A DNA stretch of 64,000 bases, taken from contig JAIESX010000001.1 of assembly GCA_019745555.1 (NCBI GenBank), positions 248,001-312,000 on the forward strand, read 5' to 3'. The translations under genes and the position numbers were made by a program. The stretch is from Burkholderiaceae bacterium. GTDB taxonomy: Bacteria > Pseudomonadota > Gammaproteobacteria > Burkholderiales > Burkholderiaceae_C. Positions within the stretch are counted from its first letter, which is position 1. Each line of letters begins with the position of its first letter. Below the pieces are notes generated by a model. It saw only the letters and a program-made list of their open reading frames with translations, did no database searches and had not been told where the DNA came from. Positions 40,860 to 50,740 of the stretch are shown here, piece after piece.

Positions 40860-41582
40860 ATGGCTGGGCCACCGGTGTCTTCAGAACTTCAGATGAGCAA
40901 GGGTATCCAGATGAGTGAAGTGACAAGCACCGGCGCCGTGGTCGCCGGGACCAAGGGCCTGTGGGCTGCCGTTGGCGTGCTGGGCGTGGCCGTCGTGGGG
41001 CTGGGCGGTGCGCTCTACACCACCCTGCAGCCCAGGCAGGAACCGAAACCCGTCGTGAGCGAGCAGCCCGCCGCCGGGCCGGCCGCTCCTGCAGCATCGG
41101 CACCGGTGGCTGAAAAAGCCACCCCCGCTCCGGCCCCCGTGGCGCAGCACAAGCCGCGTCCGGTGCCGGTGAAGAAGCCGGCCGAAGTCCACAGCGACCC
41201 CGTGGTTGCTGCACCGTTTCCAACCCCCGTGCCCGCACCTGCCCCCGTCTGCGTCGACTGCGCCACCGTGTCCAACGTCACGCCCATCGAGCGCGAAGTG
41301 GAGACCAGCGGCACCGGCGCCGTGGCCGGCGGTGTGCTCGGCGCCATCATCGGCAATCAGATCGGCCGGGGCCAGGGCCGCGATGTGGCCACCGTGATCG
41401 GTGCCATCGGCGGCGGTGTCGCCGGCAACCAGATTGAAAAGAAGATGAAGAAAGTCGTGGCCTACCGCATCGACCTGCGCATGGACGACGGCAGCCGCCG
41501 CACGCTGGAACTCGACCGGCCCCTGGGGATTGGTGAGCGCGTGCGTTATGACGGCCAGGCCCTGCAGCCTCTGAACGGCTAG
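40860..41582 (+). CDS. Glycine-zipper 2TM domain protein
   Basis: This protein (240 residues from the ATG at 40860; ATGs at 40893 and 40911 are alternatives) has an N-terminal membrane anchor (GLWAAVGVLGVAVVGLGGALYTTL), a long Pro/Ala-rich linker (about residues 60-125), and a glycine-zipper region VAGGVLGAIIGNQIGRGQGRD..VIGAIGGGVAGNQIEKK typical of the Rickettsia 17-kDa antigen family, ending in a small beta domain (YRIDLRMDDGSRRTLELDRPLG). Probably an envelope protein. It overlaps the stop of the convergent MFS gene by four bases. Confidence 0.82.
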   Translation: MAGPPVSSELQMSKGIQMSEVTSTGAVVAGTKGLWAAVGVLGVAVVGLGGALYTTLQPRQEPKPVVSEQPAAGPAAPAASAPVAEKATPAPAPVAQHKPRPVPVKKPAEVHSDPVVAAPFPTPVPAPAPVCVDCATVSNVTPIEREVETSGTGAVAGGVLGAIIGNQIGRGQGRDVATVIGAIGGGVAGNQIEKKMKKVVAYRIDLRMDDGSRRTLELDRPLGIGERVRYDGQALQPLNG

Positions 41583-42778
41583 GTCCGGGCCCGACGCTGG
41601 GCCAGCGCGAGCGCCAGCACGCCCAGGACGCTGATGACGAGCATCAGCAACAGGCCGTGGGTGTAGGCGTCCTGGGGCGTCCACATCAGGCCCAGCAGCC
41701 AGGGCGTGGCCGCACGACCCAGTGCCATGGGCAGGCCCAGCGCACCGTTGAGGCTGGCGGCCTGCTCGCGGTCCACGTATTCGGCGACGGCCGTGCCCTT
41801 GACGATGGTGAGCATGCCGTTGCCCATGCCATAGACCACGACAAACACCACCACCAGCACGATCTGGAAAGTGCCCGACAGCGGCGCCAGCAACAGGATG
41901 AGCAGGCCCAGTGGAATCAGGCAGGGGATCAGCCGGTTGACCAGATGCAGGTTCAGGTGGCGTTCAAAGAAGAACAGCAGAGCCCGTCCCCCGACCTGCA
42001 GCAAGCCGACGGTCGCGGGTACGGCGATGACCCAGGTCTCGGTCAGACCGTAGCTGCGCAACAGACTCACCATGTGCGCCGGCAGTGCCGCGGTGACGCC
42101 CATGAGCAGCACGATGAAGACCCCGACCAGCAGATAGGGGGCGCTCAACACATGGTGGCGCAGGCCGGGCTTGGAAGTGGAGATCGGTCCGGCGCGAGGC
42201 TGGGGCGCCTGGCGCAGCACCAGCGCATGGATGGGTGCACAGACGAGCAGGTGCAGCGCGGCCAAGGGCCACAGGGCGTGGCGCCAGCCCAGGTGTGCGA
42301 TCAGCCAGGCGGTCAGCGGAAGGAAGACCGTGCTCGCCAGTCCTCCGAGAAACGTGATCACGATGATGGCGCGGCGGAAGTCGTGGGGGTAACGTCGGAT
42401 CACCACGGCAAAAGCCGGCGAGTAGAGCGTGGCGCTCAGCCCGGCGCCCAGCAGCAGCCAGACGGCGTAATACCCGGTGCGGCTCTCGGTCAGGCTGTGC
42501 AGAACCAGGCCCAAAGCCAGTACCAGCGAGCCCAGGGTCATGACAACGCGTTCGCGGCCGCTGTCGATCCATCGGCCCACGGGCCAGGCTAACAGTCCCT
42601 CCGCCAGCAGGCCCAGGCTGAAGGCCAGTGAGGCTTCCGCGCGGCTCAGACCCAGGTCCTGCTCGACGGGTTCGAGCAGCAGGCCGAAGAGATAAAAGAC
42701 GCTGCCCCAGCTGATGAGTTGGGTGAGCGAGAGCCAGCCGATCAGGGACGCATGGGGCTGGCCTGGGCGTGAGGGCAT
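41579..42778 (-). CDS. MFS transporter
   Basis: This 399-residue major-facilitator protein has twelve predicted helices, with the family's loop signature in GRWIDSGRERVVMTLGSLVL between helices 2 and 3 and VGGRALLFFFERHLN in the second half. It resembles the oxalate/formate or monocarboxylate type (MCT-like) but the substrate cannot be told. CATAAT ends six bases before the ATG at 42778 with no Shine-Dalgarno, a possible leaderless start. It faces the flavin monooxygenase gene upstream on the same strand, 31 bp away, and could be its transporter. Confidence 0.85.
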   Translation of the reverse strand: MPSRPGQPHASLIGWLSLTQLISWGSVFYLFGLLLEPVEQDLGLSRAEASLAFSLGLLAEGLLAWPVGRWIDSGRERVVMTLGSLVLALGLVLHSLTESRTGYYAVWLLLGAGLSATLYSPAFAVVIRRYPHDFRRAIIVITFLGGLASTVFLPLTAWLIAHLGWRHALWPLAALHLLVCAPIHALVLRQAPQPRAGPISTSKPGLRHHVLSAPYLLVGVFIVLLMGVTAALPAHMVSLLRSYGLTETWVIAVPATVGLLQVGGRALLFFFERHLNLHLVNRLIPCLIPLGLLILLLAPLSGTFQIVLVVVFVVVYGMGNGMLTIVKGTAVAEYVDREQAASLNGALGLPMALGRAATPWLLGLMWTPQDAYTHGLLLMLVISVLGVLALALAQRRART

Positions 42779-42809
42779 GCGCTGATTATGGGTCAGCGCA
42801 GGGACCGTC

Positions 42810-44432
42810 TCAGTGTCGGCCGGTCACCCGCTCGAGCGCATGAGCTACATCGTTCTCTGTGGATTTCCCGTCATCCACCCAGGCCACGAACTGGTCGGGA
42901 CGCACCAGGATCAGGCGGGCTTCGTAGCGCGCACGCTCCTGTTCACACGTGTCTTCGATCAGGGTCAGCGGCACCTGCAGGGCGCGCGCCGTATCGAGGC
43001 AAGCCTGGACGGTGGAGGCGTTCGCATCCAGGGCCAGCAGCGTCCAGCCCGGGCCCAGGCGGTCGTAGACGTTGTCGCCTGCCGAGAGCGTGGCCGGTGC
43101 GAGGTGATGACCCGGCCGGGCCCGGAAGCTGTGACTGCCTTTGGCACTGCCGCCGCTGGCGCCCGGGTAGTCGGCCGCGATGACGGGTGAACCTTCGTAG
43201 TGGGGTTCGAAAGCGTGGACCTCACCGACGGCGCCCAGACTCCGGGCCTGCCAGGCCTGCTCGAAGGCCGGGCGATCGCGGTCCGGTGCGTGGGCTTCGA
43301 GGAAGGCCCGGTCGGTCTCGATCGAGCGGGCGATGAAGTCGCGTGCGGTGGAGGCGAACACGCCGTGGCGTTCCTGATGGTAGGAATCGAGCAGGGCTTC
43401 GCTGCCCCAGCCTTGAAGCCGGGCTGCGAGTTTCCAGCCCAGGTTGCGTGCGTCCTCGAACCCCGTGTTGACGCCGTAACCGCCATAGGGCGGGTGGCTG
43501 TGTGCCGCGTCGCCCGCCACGAACACACGACCTGCGCGATAGCTGTCGGCCAGGGCAAAGCGCAGGTCCCAGAATCCGATGTGTTCGAAGTCCACGTCGA
43601 ACTCGGCGCCCACGGCTTCGTGCAGATAGGCCTGGAAATCGAAGTTGTCCCGGGTTGTACCCACGGGGACCGGGGCGTGGAAGAACCAGGTCGAGCCCAG
43701 ATCCACGCGGCCGAAGAACTTCCAGTAGCCCTGCAGTTCGGGCTGCAGCACGTTGTAATAGGACTTGCCGGGATAGCGTGCCAGCAGCTCGTGCAGACCG
43801 TGCGAGCGGAAGACCAGCAGCACCATCATGCGGTCGTGATCGGCCAAAGTCTGCGTGATGCCGGCCTGTGTGCGGACCAGGGAGCGGCTGCCGTCACAGC
43901 CCACGGCATAGTCGGCGCGCAAGGCGAGGCGTTGGGTGCCGTCGCGGGTGATGGCGGTGACGTGAACGGCATCCGTCTCCGCTTGCAAGGTTTCGGCGGT
44001 CCAGCCGTAGAGCACCCGCACCGAGGGCAGTTCGGCCACGCGTTTGCGAAGCACGGCCTCGGTGGCGTACTGGGGCAGACGCTCGTTGCTCTTGAAGTAG
44101 TAGGGGCGCACCAGGTCGCGCTGCAGCCAGTCGTAGGCATAGGGGCTGAGCAGGGAGCCATAAGCGGTGAGGCCGCCGATGCCGTACTCGGGCGGGATGG
44201 TGCGTGCCGCACGCAGCTGCGGCTCGGCACCCCAGAAATGGAAGTGCTCCATCGTGCGCTGCGTGAGGTTCTGGCCCTTGGGGATGGGCTGGGGCTCCGG
44301 GTGGCGCTCGATCACGGTGCACCGGATGCCGCGTTGGCCGAGTTCAATCGCCAGGCCCATGCCCACCGGGCCACCGCCGACGATGACGACCTGGGTGTGT
44401 TCGACGGAGGATGGGCTGGCGGTCTGCGACAT
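42810..44432 (-). CDS. FAD-dependent aromatic-type monooxygenase (MhpA/PheA-like)
   Basis: This 540-residue group A flavin monooxygenase has the FAD-binding VVIVGGGPVGMGLAIELGQRG, the DG-type VGCDGSRSLVRTQAG, and GDAAHSHPPYGGYGVNTGFEDARNLGWKL near the second FAD site. Such enzymes hydroxylate phenols or hydroxyphenylpropanoids using NAD(P)H and O2. The C-terminal domain looks thioredoxin-like (LLALDANASTVQACL). A LysR gene is divergent across 96 bp and an MFS gene lies downstream, giving a plausible uptake-and-degradation unit. Substrate is not determined. Confidence 0.88.
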   Translation of the reverse strand: MSQTASPSSVEHTQVVIVGGGPVGMGLAIELGQRGIRCTVIERHPEPQPIPKGQNLTQRTMEHFHFWGAEPQLRAARTIPPEYGIGGLTAYGSLLSPYAYDWLQRDLVRPYYFKSNERLPQYATEAVLRKRVAELPSVRVLYGWTAETLQAETDAVHVTAITRDGTQRLALRADYAVGCDGSRSLVRTQAGITQTLADHDRMMVLLVFRSHGLHELLARYPGKSYYNVLQPELQGYWKFFGRVDLGSTWFFHAPVPVGTTRDNFDFQAYLHEAVGAEFDVDFEHIGFWDLRFALADSYRAGRVFVAGDAAHSHPPYGGYGVNTGFEDARNLGWKLAARLQGWGSEALLDSYHQERHGVFASTARDFIARSIETDRAFLEAHAPDRDRPAFEQAWQARSLGAVGEVHAFEPHYEGSPVIAADYPGASGGSAKGSHSFRARPGHHLAPATLSAGDNVYDRLGPGWTLLALDANASTVQACLDTARALQVPLTLIEDTCEQERARYEARLILVRPDQFVAWVDDGKSTENDVAHALERVTGRH

Positions 44433-44528
44433 GGGTGGGGATGGGTCTCGGGTCTGAAGGCCCGCATTAGGCCGTGGGCCCTTGAATTAGACAAGTTTAG
44501 GTATGACATGAACTCATAAAATATCCAT

Positions 44529-45428
44529 ATGAACCTCTCCATGCGTCAGCTGCGCGCCTTTCTGCACGTGGCCCGCTCCGGCAGCTTCACGCGGGCCGCC
44601 GAGCGTGCCCATATGACGCAGGCCGGCCTGAGCATCCTGGTGCGCGAGGTCGAGCGTCAGCTGGGCGCCCGGCTGTTCGACCGGACGACCCGCGCAGTAC
44701 AGCTGACCGAGGCCGGCAAGCGCCTGGCCGTGGTGGCTGAATCGGTGCTGCGCCAGCTTGACGACGCGACGGCCGAGGTGGACGCCATCGGCCAGCTCAC
44801 ACGCCAGCAGCTGCGTATCGCGGCCACGCCCCTGGTGTCCTCGCACCTGCTGCCCCAGGTGCTGGCCCGTTTCCGTGAGAGTCACGGGGATGTGCAGGTC
44901 CAGCTCGTGGACACCAACCTGGAGAACGTGCAGGCCCTGGTCGAATCGGGTGCGGTGGACCTGGGCTTGGGCTTCTTCTTCAAGGTGGCCTCGGGTCTGG
45001 TGCGACGGCAGCTGGCGGAGTTTCCGCTGATGCGGGTCTCGCCCTCGGATACGGCGCCCGAGGGCATCGGCCGCGCGAGCTGGGCTTCGCTGCGCGCCGC
45101 GCAGCTGATCACGCTGCCCGCGGAGAACCCAATCCAGCGCGTGATCGACGCGCATCTGGACAAGCTTGGCATCGTGCACGACGACGTCCGCCCGGTGAGT
45201 TTTCTGGCCACGCAGATCTCCATGGTCGAGGCAGGCTTCGGTTCGGCCGTGATGCCGACCTTCGCGATCGCGGCCTGCCGCCACCACCGGGTTCAGCTCG
45301 ATGTGCTGGGCAGCCCGCAGGTGAAGCTGGGCTTCTATCGCGTGTCGCGCCGCGGTGTGGCAGAAGCCGAGGCCATGAAGGCCTTCGGCGAGGCCTTTGC
45401 CCGCCACCTGCCGTCCATGTCGCGCTGA
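44529..45428 (+). CDS. LysR regulator, likely of the flavin monooxygenase
   Basis: This 299-residue LysR-type regulator has a typical winged helix-turn-helix (MRQLRAFLHVARSGSFTRAAERAHMTQAGLSILVREVE) and a CysB-like effector domain. It is divergent from the FAD monooxygenase gene with an AT-rich 96-bp gap that includes ATGA-AC-TCAT near its start, so I infer control of that monooxygenase operon. A Bug receptor gene lies 152 bp downstream on the same strand. Confidence 0.88.
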   Translation: MNLSMRQLRAFLHVARSGSFTRAAERAHMTQAGLSILVREVERQLGARLFDRTTRAVQLTEAGKRLAVVAESVLRQLDDATAEVDAIGQLTRQQLRIAATPLVSSHLLPQVLARFRESHGDVQVQLVDTNLENVQALVESGAVDLGLGFFFKVASGLVRRQLAEFPLMRVSPSDTAPEGIGRASWASLRAAQLITLPAENPIQRVIDAHLDKLGIVHDDVRPVSFLATQISMVEAGFGSAVMPTFAIAACRHHRVQLDVLGSPQVKLGFYRVSRRGVAEAEAMKAFGEAFARHLPSMSR

Positions 45429-45580
45429 ACGTCGGTCTTCATCTATTGCTGAATCTTATGAATCCATGTGATTTCTGAATTTCCGCTGCTCCCGGGCGGA
45501 TGGCCTAATAGCAGCAAACCGCGCACAACGCCTTGAGCTGGCTCAGATGGTGTGCATTCAATACCCGGGCAGGAGACGAC

Positions 45581-46555
45581 ATGAACTATCAATGGATCAA
45601 GAAGCTGGCGTGGATGGCCGCCGGCATGGTGCTGTCAGGCGCGGCGTGGGCCGCCTGGCCCGAACGCGCCATCACGCTGGTCGTCCCCTACACCCCGGGC
45701 ACGGGGATCGACCTCGTGGCGCGCCAGCTTGCCGCGCGACTGCCCAAGGTGCTGGGCCAGCCCGTGATCGTCGAGAACGTGCCGGGTGCGAGCGGCAACA
45801 TCGGCAGCGAGCGTGTGGCGCGCGCTACGCCCGACGGCTACACGCTGCTGGTGCAGGTCAACACGCTGGTGATGAACAAGAGCCTGTACAAATCCCTGCC
45901 TTACGACCCGGTCAACGACTTCGCGCCCGTCACGCTCACCTCCTGGGGCACGCTTCTGCTGGTGGCCAATCCCTCGGTGCAGAAAGCCGCCACCGCCCAG
46001 CAGATGGTTGCCGCCGCGAGGGCCAAACCCGGCCAGTTGACCTATGGCACACCCGGCGTGGGCACGCCGCATCACCTGGCCATGGCCCAGCTGTTGCAGG
46101 CCAACGGCCTGGACATGCTTCACGTCCCCTACAAAGGCACGGCGGGCGCCGTGACCGACCTGCTCGGTGGCCGCCTCGACTACATGTTCCTGCCGGTGCA
46201 CGTGGCCTTGCCGCACATCACGGCGGGCAAGCTGCACGCGCTGGCAGCAGGCAGTGACCAGCGTGTGCCGCAACTGCCCCAGGTGCCGACGCTGGCTGAA
46301 GCCGGGGTCCAGACCGGCAACGTCGAGATGTGGTACGGCGTGCTGGCGCCCAAGGGCACGCCCGCCGATATCGTGGCACGCCTGGACCGCGAGATCAGCG
46401 CCATCCTGCGCCAGCCTGACCTGGCCACCGCTTTCGAGGCGCAGGGCATGACACCGGCTCCCAAAGGGACGCCTGCGGCCTTCGGCGCGCTCATCAGCAA
46501 GGACGCAGAGCGTTGGTCTGAGGTGGTGCGCAAGGGCAAGATCACGGCCGAATAA
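45581..46555 (+). CDS. Bug/TctC family periplasmic receptor
   Basis: This 324-residue protein has a signal peptide (WMAAGMVLSGAAWA) and the Bug ligand pocket: ERAITLVVPYTPGTGIDLVA, VIVENVPGASGNIGSERV, TYGTPGVGTPHHLAMAQLL. AGGAG lies six bases before the ATG. No TctAB permease genes are in the window, so it is an orphan receptor. Neighbouring LysR and flavin monooxygenase genes suggest, weakly, that an aromatic acid may be bound. Confidence 0.9.
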   Translation: MNYQWIKKLAWMAAGMVLSGAAWAAWPERAITLVVPYTPGTGIDLVARQLAARLPKVLGQPVIVENVPGASGNIGSERVARATPDGYTLLVQVNTLVMNKSLYKSLPYDPVNDFAPVTLTSWGTLLLVANPSVQKAATAQQMVAAARAKPGQLTYGTPGVGTPHHLAMAQLLQANGLDMLHVPYKGTAGAVTDLLGGRLDYMFLPVHVALPHITAGKLHALAAGSDQRVPQLPQVPTLAEAGVQTGNVEMWYGVLAPKGTPADIVARLDREISAILRQPDLATAFEAQGMTPAPKGTPAAFGALISKDAERWSEVVRKGKITAE

Positions 46556-46572
46556 GCGGCCCGATGCCCAAG

Positions 46573-46596
46573 CCCTTGCGCGCGCGCGTGCAAGGG
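46573..46596. terminator. GC-rich hairpin after the Bug gene
   Basis: CCCTTGC and GCAAGGG form a 7-bp stem with a GCGCGCGCGT loop 17 bp after the stop codon. There is no T tract, so termination efficiency is uncertain. A second hairpin, GGCGCCC/GGGCGCC (46629-46647), lies in the same gap. Confidence 0.4.
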
Positions 46597-46669
46597 CGGC
46601 GTTTATGATGCGGTGCACGCAAGGCACGGCGCCCGTTCATGGGCGCCGTCGCACTGAACGATTGCCGTC

Positions 46670-47896
46670 ATGATCACCGGTCCCGCCACGATCTCCGCTT
46701 CCACGCGCCGCTCCGTCCTCCTGCTGTCTTTCGCCACGTTCTCGAGCATGGCGGCGCAGCGCCTGTGCGATGCCATGCTGCCCGAACTCTCGCGCGAATT
46801 CTCGGCCGGTCTGGCCGAGGTGGCGCAGGTGGTGTCCGTCTTCGCCGTGGTCTACGGTCTGTGTCAGCTCTTCTACGGCCCCTTGGGCGACCGGTTGGGC
46901 AAGTTTCGCGTCGTGACCTGGGGCACGCTGGGTTGCTGTGTGGGCAGTGTGCTGGCCGTCTTCGCGGCCAGCCTGGACATGCTGGTGCTCGCACGCATGC
47001 TGACGGCGCTGGGCGCGGCGGCCATCATCCCCCTGTCGCTGGCCTGGATCGGCGACGCCGTGGCCTACGAGTTGCGCCAGGAGACGCTGGCGCGCGTGGG
47101 CCTGGGCACCACGCTGGGCATCACCGGGGGCCAGTTGCTGGGCGGAGTGTTCACCGACACCCTGGGCTGGCGCTGGGCTTTCGCCTTCATGACCCTGCTG
47201 TTCGGTGTCGTGGGTTTGCTGCTCTGGTTTGACGGGCGGCGCCAGCGCAGCGAGACGCCGCCCCTTGCGCCCCAACCCATGCCCGGTGGTCGATCCGGCT
47301 TTGTGCAGCAAGCGTTGCAGATCGTGACGGGGCGCTGGTCGCGCGTCGTGCTCATCGTGGCGCTGATCGAAGGCGCCTCCGGCTTCGGCGTGCTGGCCAT
47401 CTGGGCCTCGCACCTGCACCATGAGCTGGGGCTCTCGCTGTCGGCGGCAGGTGCCGTGGTGGCGCTGTTCGGTCTGGGCGGCATGGTCTATATGGCGGTG
47501 GCCCGCTGGCTCATTCCGCGCCTGGGCGAGCATGGCCTGGCGCGCAGCGGGGTGGCGCTGCTGGGCCTGAGCTCGCTGGTGATCGCCTTCACGCCCGTGT
47601 GGTGGCCCAGCGTGCCGGCCAGCCTGCTGGCGGGTTTCGGCTTCTTCATGTTCCACAACACCATGCAGACCAATGCCACGCAGATGGCGCCAGCGGCGCG
47701 TGGCACGGCAGTCTCCCTGTTCGCGTCCTTCCTCTTCATGGGGCAGTCCATCGGCGTGCTGCTTGCGGCCGCCCTTGTCGGCGTGCTCGGCTCCACGACC
47801 GTGATCGCGCTGGGCAGCGCGGTGCTGGTGGCGGTAGGTGTGTATTTCTCGTGGGCTCTGGGTCGCCGCGCTGTCCTCATGCAGGGCGCGGGCTGA
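46670..47896 (+). CDS. MFS transporter (drug/efflux-type)
   Basis: This 408-residue major facilitator has the 12-helix pattern and the conserved loop GPLGDRLGKFRVVTWG after helix 2, with ARMLTALGAAAIIPLSLAWIGD in helix 4-5, characteristic of proton-coupled exporters (YnfM/Bcr type). Substrate unknown. Its 3' end overlaps the convergent comM gene by 20 bp. Confidence 0.85.
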   Translation: MITGPATISASTRRSVLLLSFATFSSMAAQRLCDAMLPELSREFSAGLAEVAQVVSVFAVVYGLCQLFYGPLGDRLGKFRVVTWGTLGCCVGSVLAVFAASLDMLVLARMLTALGAAAIIPLSLAWIGDAVAYELRQETLARVGLGTTLGITGGQLLGGVFTDTLGWRWAFAFMTLLFGVVGLLLWFDGRRQRSETPPLAPQPMPGGRSGFVQQALQIVTGRWSRVVLIVALIEGASGFGVLAIWASHLHHELGLSLSAAGAVVALFGLGGMVYMAVARWLIPRLGEHGLARSGVALLGLSSLVIAFTPVWWPSVPASLLAGFGFFMFHNTMQTNATQMAPAARGTAVSLFASFLFMGQSIGVLLAAALVGVLGSTTVIALGSAVLVAVGVYFSWALGRRAVLMQGAG

Positions 47897-49403
47897 GCTG
47901 CCGGTACTGCAGCGCCTCGGCCATGTGGTCCACGTTGATGCGTGGCGCGCCGGCCAGGTCCGCGATGGTGCGTGCCACCCGCAGCGTGCGGTGCAGGCCG
48001 CGCGCCGACCAGCCCAGGCGCGCTGCCGCCGTATCCAGAAAGCGCAGCGCCGCATCGTCCGGCCGCGTGTGGCGGTCGATCTCCTGTCCGCTCAGTGCAT
48101 GGTTGGGCTGGCCCTGGCGGGCCAGGGCGCGTTCGCGCGCAGCGATGCAGCGTGCCCGAACCACAGCGGTGCTTTCTGCGGCGGTGGGTTGCAGCAACTC
48201 CCCGGCCGGCAGCGCACCGACGGGCACATGCAGATCGATGCGGTCCAGCAGCGGGCCGGACAGCCGCCCCTGGTAGCGCGCCACCTGATCCGGTGTGCAG
48301 CGGCAGGCGCGCTGGGCCGATCCCAGGTAGCCGCAAGGGCAGGGGTTCATCGCCGCCACCAGCTGAAAGCGGGCCGGGAACTCGGCCCGCCGCGCCGCGC
48401 GTGCGACGGTGATGCGGCCACTTTCCAGCGGCTCACGCAGGGCCTCCAGGGCGACTCTTGGAAATTCCGGCAGCTCATCGAGGTAGAGCACCCCGTGATG
48501 CGCCAGGGACACCTCGCCGGGCCGCGGCGGTGATCCGCCGCCCACCAGCGCCACCGCACTGGCGGTGTGGTGCGGGCTGCAGGTGGGGCGACGCCCCCAG
48601 TGCTGCAGCGCGAAGCGGCCAGCCAGGCTGGCCAGCGCCGCACTTTCCAGGGCCTCGTCGGTGCTCATGGGCGGCAGCAGGCCGGCCAGGCGCTCGGCCA
48701 GCATGGACTTGCCCGCGCCCGGCGGTCCGGTGAACAAAAGGCTGTGGCCACCGGCAGCGGCGATCTCGAGGGCACGCCTGGGCCCGGCCTGGCCCTTGAC
48801 ATCAGCGAGATCGGGGCCGGTCGTCTCCGCTTGCAGGGGGTGGGGCGTCTGGCGGGCCCAGCCCGCAGCGGGTGGGCTGTCCGGCTGGCGACCCGGCAGG
48901 AACTGCTGCACCACGTCGAGCAGGTGCGTGGCCTTGTAGATCACGCTGTCGGGGACCAGGGCGGCCTCCTCGGCGCTACCCGGCGGCAGTACGAGGGCGG
49001 TGGTGCGCCCGCGCAGCGCCAGCGCCATGGCCAGCGCACCGCGCACCGGGCGCAGCTCCCCCGAGAGCGACAACTCGCCCGCGAACTCATGGCCAGCGAG
49101 TGCCGCCGCATCGATCTGCCCGCTGGCGGCCAGGATGCCAAGGGCAATGGGCAGGTCGAAGCGCCCCGAATCCTTGGGCAGGTCGGCCGGTGCCAGATTG
49201 ACGGTGATGCGCTTGTTGTGCGGGAACTCCAGCCCGGAATTGAGAATGGCCGAGCGCACGCGCTCGCGCGCCTCCTTGACCTCGGTCTCCGCGAGGCCGA
49301 CCAGCGTGAAGCTGGGCAGGCCCGGGGCCAGATGGACTTCGACGTTGACCGCCGCCGCTTCCAGGCCCAGCAGGGCCCGACTGTGCACCAGGGACAGGCT
49401 CAT
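47877..49403 (-). CDS. comM: YifB/ComM Mg-chelatase-like AAA+ ATPase
   Basis: This 508-residue protein has the ComM N-terminal domain (LVHSRALLGLEAAAVNVEVHLAPGLPSFTLVGL), then an AAA+ module with Walker A GPPGAGKS and Walker B VLYLDELPEF, AAMNPCPCGYLGS with a cysteine-containing insert, and a C-terminal Mg-chelatase domain. ComM is a hexameric helicase for branch migration in natural transformation; most of these proteins are also conserved in non-competent bacteria. GGAGGA lies seven bases before the ATG at 49403. Confidence 0.95.
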   Translation of the reverse strand: MSLSLVHSRALLGLEAAAVNVEVHLAPGLPSFTLVGLAETEVKEARERVRSAILNSGLEFPHNKRITVNLAPADLPKDSGRFDLPIALGILAASGQIDAAALAGHEFAGELSLSGELRPVRGALAMALALRGRTTALVLPPGSAEEAALVPDSVIYKATHLLDVVQQFLPGRQPDSPPAAGWARQTPHPLQAETTGPDLADVKGQAGPRRALEIAAAGGHSLLFTGPPGAGKSMLAERLAGLLPPMSTDEALESAALASLAGRFALQHWGRRPTCSPHHTASAVALVGGGSPPRPGEVSLAHHGVLYLDELPEFPRVALEALREPLESGRITVARAARRAEFPARFQLVAAMNPCPCGYLGSAQRACRCTPDQVARYQGRLSGPLLDRIDLHVPVGALPAGELLQPTAAESTAVVRARCIAARERALARQGQPNHALSGQEIDRHTRPDDAALRFLDTAAARLGWSARGLHRTLRVARTIADLAGAPRINVDHMAEALQYRQLSPRPA

Positions 49404-49456
49404 GAGCAGTTCCTCCACAAAACGGTGCAGATCTCTTGCCTGCTTGCCCCAACTGG

Positions 49457-49473
49457 CGCACACTAATGGTGCA
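49457..49473. promoter_or_regulatory. Candidate NtrC binding site
   Basis: CGCACACTAATGGTGCA matches 13 of 17 bases of the glnA-type NtrC enhancer TGCACTAAAATGGTGCA, with its TGGTGCA half perfect. It is about 85 bp upstream of the sigma-54-type element at 49557-49571, a typical enhancer distance. Confidence 0.7.
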
Positions 49474-49556
49474 AAACTGGATGTTCATACAGTCATCATA
49501 ACGTCATGTACAGCTATACGTCTACAGGCTTGTGAGGGAAATGGCGGGCGAGTTGC

Positions 49557-49571
49557 TGGCACGGTCCCTGC
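49557..49571 (+). promoter_or_regulatory. Sigma-54 (-24/-12) promoter of torF-glnK-amtB
   Basis: TGGCACGGTCCCTGC has the GG-N10-GC core and the TGGCACG of the sigma-54 consensus. It ends 39 bp before the torF start codon, so transcription should begin near 49,582. Together with the upstream NtrC-like site it predicts nitrogen-limitation control. Confidence 0.82.
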
Positions 49572-49610
49572 TTTAGAGGTTCGTCCCTTTAACCCTTAAT
49601 GGAGTACGAC

Positions 49611-50712
<1,102 letters not shown>

Positions 50713-50740
50713 GGCTCCCACCATCAAGAGAGATACCGAC

